Shown piece by piece: positions 25,659 to 45,230 of a stretch of 64,000 bases of DNA (the stretch's first letter is position 1; the number at the start of each line of letters is the position of its first letter). A program made the position numbers and the translations under genes. This DNA comes from SZUA-430 sp965227535 (GTDB lineage: Bacteria > Pseudomonadota > Alphaproteobacteria > Micropepsales > Micropepsaceae), in NCBI GenBank assembly GCA_965227535.1, contig OZ245761.1:248001-312000 (forward strand). Reading direction: 5' to 3'. Below the pieces are notes generated by a model. That model worked only from the letters and a program-made list of their open reading frames with translations. It did not search any database and had not been told where the DNA came from.

Positions 25659-25943
25659 ATGAATACGATGGCGGATGAGAAGAAGAACGTGAGTGGTGGT
25701 GGTGGCGGGAAAGCCGTCGAACCGGCGCCCCCGCGCGCGGGATTCTTCTCGTGGATCACCAAGGCGCCGGAGTTCTTTGCGCAAGTGCGCCAAGAGGGTG
25801 CGAAGGTCACTTGGCCGACGCTCGCCGAAACGCGTGTCACGACCATCGCGGTCTTCATCATGATCGTGATGTCGATCTTCTTCTTCGCGCTGGTGGACTT
25901 TGGGCTTTCGACGCTCGTGAAATTTGTTTTGGGCTTGGTGTAA
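25659..25943 (+). CDS. secE: Preprotein translocase subunit SecE
   Basis: A 94-residue, single-helix inner-membrane subunit that clamps SecY. The core FFAQVRQEGAKVTWPTLAETRVTT is the conserved amphipathic helix, followed by a transmembrane segment TIAVFIMIVMSIFFFALV. A Gly-rich stretch (SGGGGGK) sits in the N-terminal tail. ATG 25668 is an alternative start with better spacing to the GAAGG site. It is followed 5 nt later by nusG. Confidence 0.94.
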   Translation: MNTMADEKKNVSGGGGGKAVEPAPPRAGFFSWITKAPEFFAQVRQEGAKVTWPTLAETRVTTIAVFIMIVMSIFFFALVDFGLSTLVKFVLGLV

Positions 25944-25948
25944 CGCTG

Positions 25949-26500
25949 ATGGTCCAAACCCAAGCCAACACGCCGGCGCGCTGGTACATCGTCCACGCCT
26001 ACTCGAATTTCGAGAAGAAGGTGGCCGACGAAATTAAGAAACAGGCCCTTCAGCACGGCCTGTCGGATCTGTTCGAAGAGGTGCTGGTCCCGACCGAAGA
26101 AGTGGTCGAGGTCCGCCGCGGCCAGAAGGTGAATGCCGAACGCAAGTTCTTCCCGGGCTATGTGCTCGTGAAGGCGCACCTGACGGACGAGGCCTATCAC
26201 CTCGTGAAGAACACGCCGAAGGTCACGGGCTTTCTGGGCACCGGCAACAAGCCGATCCCGGTCAGCCAGGCCGAGGTCGATCGCATTTTGAATCAGGTGA
26301 AGGAAGGCGTCGAACATCCGAAGCCTGCCGTCACCTTCGAAATCGGCGAACAAGTGCGCGTGGCCGACGGCCCGTTCACCTCGTTCAACGGCAGCGTCGA
26401 GGAAATCGACGAAGGTCGCTCGCGGCTCAAGGTCGCTGTGTCGATTTTCGGTCGTGCAACGCCGGTGGAATTGGATTTCGCTCAAGTCGAGAAGCTCTAA
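25949..26500 (+). CDS. nusG: Transcription antitermination protein NusG
   Basis: A 183-residue elongation factor that binds RNA polymerase and couples it to the ribosome. The NGN domain starts at ARWYIVHAYSNFEKKV and includes VRRGQKVNAERKFFPGYVLV. The KOW domain (IGEQVRVADGPFTSFNG, then ATPVELDFAQVEKL) closes the protein. The start at 25949 is chosen just after the secE stop; the frame is open further upstream only as a shadow. Confidence 0.97.
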   Translation: MVQTQANTPARWYIVHAYSNFEKKVADEIKKQALQHGLSDLFEEVLVPTEEVVEVRRGQKVNAERKFFPGYVLVKAHLTDEAYHLVKNTPKVTGFLGTGNKPIPVSQAEVDRILNQVKEGVEHPKPAVTFEIGEQVRVADGPFTSFNGSVEEIDEGRSRLKVAVSIFGRATPVELDFAQVEKL

Positions 26501-26591
26501 CCAGCCGATCGAATGTGCGTTTGTTGCGGAAGGCGAGGGGCGAAAGCTCCAGACCGTTTGGACCGCTAAGCCATAAGAAGAGGAGATACTC

Positions 26592-27020
26592 GTGGCGAAG
26601 AAAGTGATGGGGCAGATCAAGCTCCAAGTACCGGCAGGGGCGGCCAATCCGTCGCCGCCGATCGGGCCTGCGCTCGGTCAACGCGGACTCAACATCATGG
26701 AGTTCTGCAAGACCTTCAACGCTCGCACGCAGGAAATGGAAAAGGGGATGCCGATCCCGGTAATCATTACGTATTACCAGGACAAATCCTTTTCGCTGGA
26801 AATGAAGACGCCCCCGGCCTCGTTCCTTCTCAAGAAGGCGGCGAAGATCGACGGCGGCTCGAAGAAGCCTGGCCTCGAACCGAAGGGTTCGGTGACGCAA
26901 GCCGACCTCAAGAAGATCGCTGAATTGAAAATGAAGGACCTGAACGCGAACGACATCGACGCCGCGATGAAAATCATCGCCGGCTCCGCGCGTTCGATGG
27001 GCCTCGAGGTCAAAGGATAA
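26592..27020 (+). CDS. rplK: 50S ribosomal protein L11
   Basis: A 142-residue L11 that binds the GTPase-associated region of 23S rRNA. It starts at GTG 26592 behind an AGGAG ribosome-binding site 6 nt upstream. The conserved Pro-rich PSPPIGPALGQRGLNIMEF (thiostrepton-binding region) and the C-terminal AAMKIIAGSARSMGLEV are present. It is followed 5 nt later by rplA; E. coli rplKA is repressed by L1. Confidence 0.98.
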   Translation: MAKKVMGQIKLQVPAGAANPSPPIGPALGQRGLNIMEFCKTFNARTQEMEKGMPIPVIITYYQDKSFSLEMKTPPASFLLKKAAKIDGGSKKPGLEPKGSVTQADLKKIAELKMKDLNANDIDAAMKIIAGSARSMGLEVKG

Positions 27021-27025
27021 GCGCC

Positions 27026-27742
27026 ATGGCTGACAAGAAAAAAGCACCGAAAGAAGGCAAGCGCCTGGCCGCAGCCCGCAAGGGCGTCGACTCGCGCAAG
27101 CAATACGCGCTCGCCGAAGCCGTAAAGATGGTCAAGGAACGCGCCAAGGCGAAGTTCGACGAAACAATCGAGGTCGCGATGAACCTCGGCGTCGACCCGC
27201 GCCATGCCGACCAGATGGTCCGCGGCGTCGTCAACCTGCCGAACGGCACGGGCAAGACGCTGCGCGTCGCCGTGTTCGCTAAAGGCGGGAAGGCCGATGA
27301 AGCGAAGAAAGCCGGCGCCGACATCGTGGGCGAACAGGATCTCTTCGACGTCATCAACGGCGGCAAGATCGATTTCGACCGCCTGATCGCGACGCCCGAC
27401 ATGATGGGCCTCGTGGGCCGTCTCGGCAAAGTGTTGGGCCCGCGCGGCCTGATGCCGAACCCGAAGGTCGGCACCGTGACGATGGATGTGTCGAAGGCGG
27501 TCAAAGACGCCAAAGGCGGCGCCGTTGAATTCCGCGCCGAGAAGGCCGGCATCATTCACGCCGGCGTGGGCAAGGCGAGCTTCAGCGAAACCGCGCTGAT
27601 CGAAAACATCCGCGCGCTGTTCGACAGCGTCATGAAGGCCAAGCCGAACGCGGCGAAGGGCAACTATCTGAAGAAGATAGCGATCTCCTCGACGCAAGGC
27701 CCGGGCGTGACGATCGAGCCCTCGACGGTGATGGGCGCGTAG
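27026..27742 (+). CDS. rplA: 50S ribosomal protein L1
   Basis: A 238-residue L1 of the ribosomal stalk at the E-site. The core KFDETIEVAMNLGVDPRHADQ and the signature MGLVGRLGKVLGPRGLMPNPK are intact. It follows rplK by 5 nt. In other bacteria L1 also represses its own operon by binding the leader mRNA; no obvious mimic was identified by eye here. Confidence 0.98.
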   Translation: MADKKKAPKEGKRLAAARKGVDSRKQYALAEAVKMVKERAKAKFDETIEVAMNLGVDPRHADQMVRGVVNLPNGTGKTLRVAVFAKGGKADEAKKAGADIVGEQDLFDVINGGKIDFDRLIATPDMMGLVGRLGKVLGPRGLMPNPKVGTVTMDVSKAVKDAKGGAVEFRAEKAGIIHAGVGKASFSETALIENIRALFDSVMKAKPNAAKGNYLKKIAISSTQGPGVTIEPSTVMGA

Positions 27743-27794
27743 GAATTTGAAGAATTCCCGGCGGCAACGCCGGTGGATGGGATCGAGAAATCGA

Positions 27795-27880
27795 TCCTTT
27801 CCTGTCCGAGACTGCAGGCGCCCATCCGGTTTTCCGGGGACGGCATAATCAAGGAAGCCTGCATAGACGGGGGTAGTGCG
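27795..27880 (+). promoter_or_regulatory. L10 ribosomal protein leader
   Basis: The 262-nt space before rplJ contains the L10-leader fold. CCTGTC (27801-27806) pairs with GACGGG (27866-27871), TGCAGGC (27813-27819) pairs with GCCTGCA (27857-27863), and CCGG-TTTT-CCGG (27826-27837) forms an inner hairpin. The GAGACTGCAGGC and CCTGCATAGACGG stretches resemble the conserved L10 leader core. L10(L12)4 binding would repress rplJL translation. Confidence 0.8.
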
Positions 27881-28004
27881 TGACGCTCTCGCTTAAACGC
27901 GAAAGCGAAGTGCCGGTGCCCTTGGGACAGGGTTTTTGACGAAGGCTCATCGGGCGGAGCGACAATTCCGGCCACTGAGATGAAACCAGGCAAAGGAGCC
28001 CACA

Positions 28005-28523
28005 GTGGATAGAACGCAAAAGGCCGAAGTCATCGGTTCGCTGAACGAAGAGTTCGGCAAAGCCGGCGTGGTCGTCGTTGCGCGCTATCAAGGCATGACC
28101 GTGGCCGACATGTCGAAGCTACGGTCGCAGATGCGGGCGGCGGGAGCGAGCTTTAAAGTCTCGAAGAACCGTCTCGCAAAGCGTGCTGCGGAAGGAACGA
28201 TGGCGCAACCCATGCAGGACCTGTTGAAGGGTCCGACGGGTATCGCGTTTTCGCTCGATCCGATTGCGGCGCCCAAAGCGGCCCACGACTACGCCAAGAC
28301 GAACCCCAAGTTCGTCATTCTGGGCGGTGTCGTCGGGACGCAGTTCTTAGACGCGAAAGGCGTTGAGGCTCTCGCCTCGTTGCCGTCGCTGAACGAACTC
28401 CGGGCGCGTCTTGCAGGCATGCTGAAACAGAACGCGACGAAAATCGCGGGAATTCTGCAAGCGCCGGCCGGGCAGCTCGCCCGTGTCATCAGCGCCCATG
28501 CCAAGAAAGGCGAAGCGGCGTAA
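28005..28523 (+). CDS. rplJ: 50S ribosomal protein L10
   Basis: A 172-residue L10 that anchors L7/L12 dimers at the stalk base. It starts at GTG 28005 behind AAAGGAG. The N-terminus MDRTQKAEVIGSLNEEF and the FKVSKNRLAKRA segment are conserved, and the helical C-terminus (LARVISAHAKKGEAA) is the L7/L12-binding spine. It lies downstream of an L10 leader and 68 nt before rplL. Confidence 0.97.
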   Translation: MDRTQKAEVIGSLNEEFGKAGVVVVARYQGMTVADMSKLRSQMRAAGASFKVSKNRLAKRAAEGTMAQPMQDLLKGPTGIAFSLDPIAAPKAAHDYAKTNPKFVILGGVVGTQFLDAKGVEALASLPSLNELRARLAGMLKQNATKIAGILQAPAGQLARVISAHAKKGEAA

Positions 28524-28591
28524 TCCCGCAAGGGAACTACGTGATTGGAATGAAGTCCCAAGGTTGAAACATAGGCAGGAACGTACATATC

Positions 28592-28963
28592 ATGTCCAAA
28601 CTCGAAAAAATCGTTGAAGAACTCTCCACGCTGACGGTGATGGAAGCTGCTGAACTGTCGAAGCTTCTCGAAGAGAAGTGGGGCGTTTCGGCGGCCGCAC
28701 CTGTCGCCGTTGCGGCAGCGGCGGGTCCGGTCGCGGCGGTGGCTGAAGCGAAGACGGAATTCTCCGTCGTCCTCGACAGCGCCGGCGACAAGAAGATCAA
28801 CGTCATCAAGGTGGTGCGCGAAATCACCGGTCTCGGGCTGAAAGAAGCCAAGGATCTGGTCGAAGGCGCACCGAAGGAAGTGAAGGCCGACGTGCCGAAG
28901 ACGGCCGCGGAAGAAATGAAGAAGAAGCTGGAAGCCGAAGGCGCGAAGGTTTCGCTGAAGTAA
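28592..28963 (+). CDS. rplL: 50S ribosomal protein L7/L12
   Basis: A 123-residue stalk protein present in several copies per ribosome, which recruits translational GTPases. It has the N-terminal dimer domain (SKLEKIVEELSTLTVMEAAEL), an Ala-rich hinge (AAPVAVAAAAGPVAAVAEA) and the C-terminal domain with INVIKVVREITGLGLKEAKDLVE. Length and layout are normal. Confidence 0.98.
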   Translation: MSKLEKIVEELSTLTVMEAAELSKLLEEKWGVSAAAPVAVAAAAGPVAAVAEAKTEFSVVLDSAGDKKINVIKVVREITGLGLKEAKDLVEGAPKEVKADVPKTAAEEMKKKLEAEGAKVSLK

Positions 28964-29013
28964 TTGTGAGGGGCGGCATGAAGCTGCGCTCCTCAACAAA
29001 GTACGCATGATTT

Positions 29014-29045
29014 CACCGCCCGCGGGAATTTTCCTGCGGGCGGTG
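29014..29045 (+). terminator. Strong hairpin between rplL and rpoB (attenuator candidate)
   Basis: CACCGCCCGCGGGAA (29014-29028) pairs with TTCCTGCGGGCGGTG (29031-29045) over 15 bp with one G-T wobble. No long T-run follows, so full termination is unlikely. E. coli has an attenuator and processing site at the same place, which lowers rpoBC relative to rplL. The 212-nt gap holds no gene. Confidence 0.55.
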
Positions 29046-29175
29046 AGGTCGTTTCATCGTTGCCCGGATTGCTTTCCGGCTGGGCCGCGGTGGGGATTTG
29101 AAGACGTGGGCCGCTCCCGACCGGGTGGCATGCGACCGAGAGAGCGAAAAGAAGAGACGGATTTAAGGATCGATC

Positions 29176-33267
<4,092 letters not shown>

Positions 33268-33353
33268 GCCGCCGCGACCAAAGAAACATGTGCCCGGTGC
33301 GTGAAGGCGAAAGCTGCACACCGGCCCGAAGAAATTAAGGAGAACCGAACTCC

Positions 33354-37541
<4,188 letters not shown>

Positions 37542-37564
37542 GGCAGGGCATTTCAGAGTAAAAA

Positions 37565-37600
37565 GACGGGCGCGGGACACCACCGCGCCCGTCGTCTTTG
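37565..37600 (+). terminator. Intrinsic terminator after rpoC
   Basis: GACGGGCGCGG (37565-37575) pairs perfectly with CCGCGCCCGTC (37583-37593) across a 7-nt loop, followed by GTCTTTG. The T-run is short, but the 11-bp GC stem 23 nt after the rpoC stop is convincing as the end of the secE-rpoC transcription unit. Confidence 0.7.
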
Positions 37601-37886
37601 AGCCAAATACCTAGCCTTTACGCCTGCGACAGAATATTTCGCGAGTCAGGTTGACTAGGTTAAACGCGGCGCGTACAACCCGCGCCTCATTTGACGGCTG
37701 GCAGTAGGGCTCGTCCCTAGACGCTCCGCTTGAGTCCAATGAGTCAGGTTTGAACGCACGACCCTCTGGGCGCACCCCGGACGGTCCTCTGCATTTGACC
37801 AAGCGCAACCGGGGGCACGCACAACCCTCCGAGAGCGCTTTGTTTTTTGACGTTTGTGCGCCCGAACGATGAGTGAAGCTGACCGC
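37601..37886 (+). promoter_or_regulatory. rpsL (str operon) promoter region
   Basis: This is the non-coding part of the 345-nt gap between rpoC and rpsL. TTGACT (37651-37656), a 17-nt spacer and TACAAC (37674-37679) form a good sigma-70 promoter, which predicts a leader of about 200 nt. A direct repeat-like pair, GAGTCAGGTT near 37643 and again near 37741, is visible. Open frames in this region are not supported as genes. Confidence 0.6.
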
Positions 37887-38258
37887 ATGCCCACGATCAA
37901 CCAGCTGATCCGCAAGCCGCGCCGCCCGAACATCGCGCGCACGAAGACGCCCGCGCTGCAGGCCTCGCCGCAAAAACGCGGCGTCTGCACCCGCGTTTAC
38001 ACGACCACGCCGAAGAAGCCGAACTCGGCGCTTCGCAAGGTCGCCCGCGTCCGTCTGACGAACCAGCAGGAAGTGATCAGCTACATCCCGGGCGAAGGTC
38101 ACAATCTTCAAGAACACTCCGTGGTGCTGATCCGTGGCGGCCGCGTGAAGGACTTGCCCGGCGTCCGCTATCACATCCTGCGCGGCGTGCTCGACACGCA
38201 AGGCGTGAAAGACCGCAAACAAGCGCGCTCGCATTACGGCGCCAAGCGCCCGAAATAA
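37887..38258 (+). CDS. rpsL: 30S ribosomal protein S12
   Basis: A 123-residue S12 at the decoding centre. The start at 37887 (MPTINQLIRKPRR) matches the family N-terminus; the upstream ATG would add 11 unrelated residues. The streptomycin-related lysines lie in TTPKKPNSALRK and VLIRGGRVKDLPGV and are wild type. It is the first gene of the rpsL-rpsG-fusA-tuf str operon. Confidence 0.98.
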   Translation: MPTINQLIRKPRRPNIARTKTPALQASPQKRGVCTRVYTTTPKKPNSALRKVARVRLTNQQEVISYIPGEGHNLQEHSVVLIRGGRVKDLPGVRYHILRGVLDTQGVKDRKQARSHYGAKRPK

Positions 38259-38273
38259 GGGGAGAGGAAAAAC

Positions 38274-38744
38274 ATGTCACGTCGTCGTCGTCCCCAAAAG
38301 CGCGTCATTCTTCCCGACGCAAAATACAGCGACCTCATCATCGCGAAGTTCATGAACTGCCTGATGTACGACGGCAAGAAGTCGGCCGCCGAACACATCG
38401 TCTATGGCGCGCTCACGTCGATCGAATCGAAGTCGAAATCCGACCCGCTGAAGCTCTTCCACGCTGCGCTAGAAAACGTCGCGCCGGCGATCGAAGTCCG
38501 CTCGCGCCGCGTCGGTGGCGCGACGTATCAGGTGCCGGTCGAAGTTCGCATCGAACGCCGTCAGGCTTTGGCGATCCGCTGGATCATCACCGCCGCCCGC
38601 GCGCGCAACGAACAGACGATGGAGCAGCGCTTGTCGGCCGAATTGTTCGACGCCGCTAACAACCGCGGCACCGCGGTGAAGAAGCGCGAAGACACGCACA
38701 AGATGGCCGAAGCAAATCGCGCCTTCTCGCATTATCGCTGGTAA
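38274..38744 (+). CDS. rpsG: 30S ribosomal protein S7
   Basis: A 156-residue S7 that nucleates assembly of the 30S head. Family blocks MSRRRRPQKRVILPDAKY, YDGKKSAAEHIVYGAL, and the C-terminal KREDTHKMAEANRAFSHYRW are present. It starts 15 nt after rpsL behind a GGGGAGAGG site. In E. coli S7 represses this operon. Confidence 0.98.
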   Translation: MSRRRRPQKRVILPDAKYSDLIIAKFMNCLMYDGKKSAAEHIVYGALTSIESKSKSDPLKLFHAALENVAPAIEVRSRRVGGATYQVPVEVRIERRQALAIRWIITAARARNEQTMEQRLSAELFDAANNRGTAVKKREDTHKMAEANRAFSHYRW

Positions 38745-38771
38745 AGGCCCAAGAGTTCCCGGATCCGTATC

Positions 38772-40853
<2,082 letters not shown>

Positions 40854-40886
40854 ACAAATTGCACTAGACGACGGAGATAAAGGGCT

Positions 40887-42077
<1,191 letters not shown>

Positions 42078-42122
42078 GCGAACTAGAAGATCCGAAGTCG
42101 GAAAGAAGAAACGGAACGGCAT

Positions 42123-42434
42123 ATGCAAAGCCAAAACATTCGCATCAGGCTCAAGGCCTACGATCACCGCGTGCTCGACGTGTCGACCAAGGAGATCGTT
42201 CAGACGGCCAAGCGTACCGGTGCGCGCGTGCGTGGACCGATCCCGCTTCCGAACCGGATTGAAAAGTTCACCGTGAACCGCTCGCCGCACGTCGACAAGA
42301 AGAGCCGTGAGCAGTTCGAGATCCGCACGCACAAGCGCTTGCTCGACATCATCGATCCCACGCCGCAAACGGTCGACGCTCTTATGAAGCTCGACCTCGC
42401 GGCCGGGGTCAGTGTCGAAATCAAGTTGCAGTAA
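42123..42434 (+). CDS. rpsJ: 30S ribosomal protein S10 / NusE
   Basis: A 103-residue S10, which also acts as NusE in antitermination and contacts NusG. The protein starts MQSQNIRIRLKAYDHRVLD and includes the GPIPLPNRIEKFTVNRSPHVDKKSR loop region in full. First gene of the S10 cluster, 45 nt after tuf, so the str and S10 operons may be joined. Confidence 0.98.
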   Translation: MQSQNIRIRLKAYDHRVLDVSTKEIVQTAKRTGARVRGPIPLPNRIEKFTVNRSPHVDKKSREQFEIRTHKRLLDIIDPTPQTVDALMKLDLAAGVSVEIKLQ

Positions 42435-42460
42435 GCGAAAAAGAGAAGGTGGCGCTCGCC

Positions 42461-43174
42461 ATGCGCACAGGGGTGATCACGCAGAAGCTCGGCATGACCC
42501 GTCTGTTCACAGACGACGGTCGGCACGTGCCTGTGACCGTGTTGAAGCTCGACGGCTGTCAGGTCGTGGCTCAACGCACGAAGGAAAAAGACGGCTACAC
42601 CGCCGTTCAGCTGGGCTCCGGCCTCGCCAAGGTGAAACGCGTGTCGAAGGCCGAACGCGGCCACTTCGCGAAGGCTCAGGTCGAGCCCAAGCGCAAAGTG
42701 GCTGAGTTCCGCGTCTCGCCGGACAACATGGTCGACGTCGGCTCGTTCATCACGGCAGACCATTTTGTTCCCGGTCAGATCGTCGATGTCTCGGGCATCA
42801 CGATCGGCAAGGGCTTTGCCGGTACGATGAAACGCCACAACTACGCCGGTTTGGAAGCCTCGCACGGCGTCTCGATCTCACACCGTTCGCCGGGTTCGAC
42901 CGGCAACCGTCAGGATCCGGGCCGCACGTTCAAAGGCAAGAAGATGTCGGGCCACATGGGCCAAGTGCTGGTCACGACGCAAAACGTCGAAATCGCCAAG
43001 GTCGACGTCGAACGCGGTCTGATCATGATCAAAGGCGGCGTGCCCGGTTCGAAGGGCAGCTGGGTCACGATCCGTGACGCAGTGAAACAGCCGTTGCACA
43101 AAGACGCGCCGAAGCCTGCCGCGGTGAAGAAGCCGGGCGCAGCCGCTCCCGCCGCTGAACAGCAATCGGCTTGA
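42461..43174 (+). CDS. rplC: 50S ribosomal protein L3
   Basis: A 237-residue L3 near the peptidyl-transferase centre. ATG 42461 gives the family N-terminus MRTGVITQKLGMTRLF; a GTG at 42449 would add four residues. The conserved SHGVSISHRSPGSTGNRQDP and GSWVTIRDAVK segments are present. The C-terminus carries an extra Ala/Pro/Lys-rich tail of about 25 residues. Confidence 0.97.
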   Translation: MRTGVITQKLGMTRLFTDDGRHVPVTVLKLDGCQVVAQRTKEKDGYTAVQLGSGLAKVKRVSKAERGHFAKAQVEPKRKVAEFRVSPDNMVDVGSFITADHFVPGQIVDVSGITIGKGFAGTMKRHNYAGLEASHGVSISHRSPGSTGNRQDPGRTFKGKKMSGHMGQVLVTTQNVEIAKVDVERGLIMIKGGVPGSKGSWVTIRDAVKQPLHKDAPKPAAVKKPGAAAPAAEQQSA

Positions 43175-43185
43175 GGACCAAAACG

Positions 43186-43806
43186 ATGAAACTCAAAGTC
43201 CTCACCCTCGACGCCGGCGCTGCCGGTGAAGTCACGCTCTCCGAAGACGTGTTCGGCATTACACCGCGCGCGGACATTCTCGCGCGCGTGATTCAGTGGC
43301 AGGAAAATCGCCGCCACAAGGGCCAGCATCGCGTGCTGACGCGTCGCGAAATCGACCGCACGACGAAGAAGATTTACAAGCAAAAGGGTACAGGCCAAGC
43401 CCGTCACGGCGCGGCCGCAGTCGGTCAGTTCCGAGGCGGCGCCAAGGCGATGGGTCCGGTTCTTCGGTCGCGCGAAACCGATCTCCCGAAAAAGGTTCGC
43501 GCACTCGGCCTTAAGATGGCCCTCTCTTCGAAACATCAAGACGGCGATCTCATCGTCCTCGACGGCGCCAAGAGCACCGAAGCAAAAACGAAACAAGTCG
43601 CCGCCTCGTTCGGCAAATTGGGCCTCACCTCCGCAGTTATCGTCGACGGCCCCGAATTCGATACCGGCTTTCAACGCGCCGCCCGCAACATCAAGCACAT
43701 AGATCTTCTGCAGGTTCAGGGCATCAACGTCCTCGACGTTCTGCGCCGCAAGAAGCTCGTGCTGACGAAGGCCGCGCTGAGCGCCATCGAGGAGCGCTTC
43801 AAATGA
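43186..43806 (+). CDS. rplD: 50S ribosomal protein L4
   Basis: A 206-residue L4 that lines the exit tunnel. The start at 43186 (MKLKVLTLDAGAAGEV) follows a GAGGACC site; an in-frame upstream ATG at 43171 lies inside the end of rplC. The tunnel loop segment KQKGTGQARHGAAAVGQFRGG is conserved. In E. coli L4 represses the S10 operon. It overlaps rplW at ATGA. Confidence 0.97.
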   Translation: MKLKVLTLDAGAAGEVTLSEDVFGITPRADILARVIQWQENRRHKGQHRVLTRREIDRTTKKIYKQKGTGQARHGAAAVGQFRGGAKAMGPVLRSRETDLPKKVRALGLKMALSSKHQDGDLIVLDGAKSTEAKTKQVAASFGKLGLTSAVIVDGPEFDTGFQRAARNIKHIDLLQVQGINVLDVLRRKKLVLTKAALSAIEERFK

Positions 43807-44102
43807 GCAACACCAAACTCGCAGCTTACGCGGCGATCCTGTCGCCGGTGATCACCGAAAAGACGACGAAGCTCTCGGAACACAATCAGGTTGTTTTCCG
43901 CGTGCCGCACGAAGCGACGAAGCCGCAAATCAAAAAGGCGGTCGAGGAGCTCTTCAAGGTGAAGGTCAAAGGCGTGAACACGCTCGTGACCAAGGGTAAG
44001 AAAAAGATGTTCCGCGGTCGCAAGGGCGAGCGCAGCGACGTCAAGAAAGCGGTCGTAACCTTGCACGAAGGTTCGACCATCGACGTGACGACGGGGCTCT
44101 AA
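43803..44102 (+). CDS. rplW: 50S ribosomal protein L23
   Basis: A 99-residue L23 at the tunnel exit, where SRP and trigger factor dock. SPVITEKTTKLSEHNQVVF is the conserved N-terminal block and VKVKGVNTLVTKGKKKMFRG the rRNA-binding part. It starts at ATG 43803, overlapping the rplD stop by 4 nt, and precedes rplB by 4 nt. Confidence 0.97.
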   Translation: MSNTKLAAYAAILSPVITEKTTKLSEHNQVVFRVPHEATKPQIKKAVEELFKVKVKGVNTLVTKGKKKMFRGRKGERSDVKKAVVTLHEGSTIDVTTGL

Positions 44103-44106
44103 GACG

Positions 44107-44940
44107 ATGGCACTGAAAACTTTCCGTCCCACCACGCCTTCGACGCGCCAGTTGGTGCTGATCGACCGCAGCCACCTTCACAAGGGTCGGCCGGCGAAGC
44201 ATCTGACTGAGCCGCAGAAGGAATACGGCGGGCGCAACAACACCGGTCGCATCACCACGCGCTGGCGGGGCGGCGGGCACAAAAAGCTCTACCGCGTCAT
44301 CGACTTCAAGCGTCGCAAGTTCGACGTCGAAGGCACGATCGAGCGTCTGGAATACGACCCCAATCGCTCGGCCTTCATCGCCCTGGTCAGCTATCCGGAT
44401 GGTGAGCAGGTCTACATTCTCGCCCCCCAACGCATCAGCGTCGGCGACAAGGTGATCTCCAGCCCGAAGGCGGACGTGAAGCCTGGCAACGCCATGCCGC
44501 TCGCCGCGATGCCGGTCGGTACGATCGTCCATAACGTCGAGTTCAAGGCTGGCGCCGGCGGCAAGATCGCACGCTCGGCCGGCACGTATGTGCAGTTCGT
44601 CGGCCGCGATCAAGGCTACGGCATCCTCCGTCTGAACTCGGGCGAAACCCGCAAGGTTCGCTTGGAGTGCATGGCCACGGTCGGCGCGGTCTCGAATCCG
44701 GACCACATGAACGAAGTGATCGGCAAGGCCGGTCGCAACGTGTGGAAGGGCAAGCGTCCTTCGGTGCGCGGCACCGCGATGAACCCGATCGACCATCCGC
44801 ACGGCGGCGGCGAAGGCCGCACCAAAGGCGGCCGTCATCCGGTCACGCCGTGGGGCAAGGGCACGAAGGGCAATCGGACGCGTTCGAACAAGCGCACCAC
44901 CAAGCTGATCGTGACGAGCCGTCACAAGAAGAAGGTTTAA
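44107..44940 (+). CDS. rplB: 50S ribosomal protein L2
   Basis: A 277-residue L2, needed for subunit association and peptidyl-transferase function. GRNNTGRITTRWRGGGHK and the C-terminal NPIDHPHGGGEGRTKGGRHP (with the essential His) are intact, as is PWGKGTKGNRTRSNK. Length is normal. rpsS follows 5 nt later. Confidence 0.98.
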   Translation: MALKTFRPTTPSTRQLVLIDRSHLHKGRPAKHLTEPQKEYGGRNNTGRITTRWRGGGHKKLYRVIDFKRRKFDVEGTIERLEYDPNRSAFIALVSYPDGEQVYILAPQRISVGDKVISSPKADVKPGNAMPLAAMPVGTIVHNVEFKAGAGGKIARSAGTYVQFVGRDQGYGILRLNSGETRKVRLECMATVGAVSNPDHMNEVIGKAGRNVWKGKRPSVRGTAMNPIDHPHGGGEGRTKGGRHPVTPWGKGTKGNRTRSNKRTTKLIVTSRHKKKV

Positions 44941-44945
44941 GACGC

Positions 44946-45230
44946 ATGGCACGTTCAGTCTGGAAGGGACCGTTCGTCGACGGCTATCTGCTGAAAAAGG
45001 CGGAAGCCACGCAGAAGTCCGGCCGTCGCGAAGTGATCAAGATCTGGAGCCGTCGTTCCACGATCCTGCCGCAGTTCGTGGGCCTCACGTTCGGCGTCTA
45101 CAACGGCCAGAAACACATCCCCGTCGTCGTGACCGAGGAAATGGTAGGGCACAAGTTCGGCGAGTTCTCGCCGACGCGCACCTTCCACGGCCACTCCGGG
45201 GACAAGAAAGTCAAAAGGGCGGGTGCCTAA
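44946..45230 (+). CDS. rpsS: 30S ribosomal protein S19
   Basis: A 94-residue S19 of the 30S head. ATG 44946 gives MARSVWKGPFVDGYLLKKAE, the family start. The WSRRSTILPQFVGLTFGVYNG segment and the FAPTRTF-like GEFSPTRTFHGHSGDKK end are present. Its stop overlaps rplV (TAATG at 45228-45232). Confidence 0.97.
   Translation: MARSVWKGPFVDGYLLKKAEATQKSGRREVIKIWSRRSTILPQFVGLTFGVYNGQKHIPVVVTEEMVGHKFGEFSPTRTFHGHSGDKKVKRAGA

Noticed and set aside
37611..38258. Frames in the rpoC-rpsL gap, including a 207-residue minus-strand frame
   Set aside because: Overlaps rpsL antisense and the promoter region; no motif or start signal.
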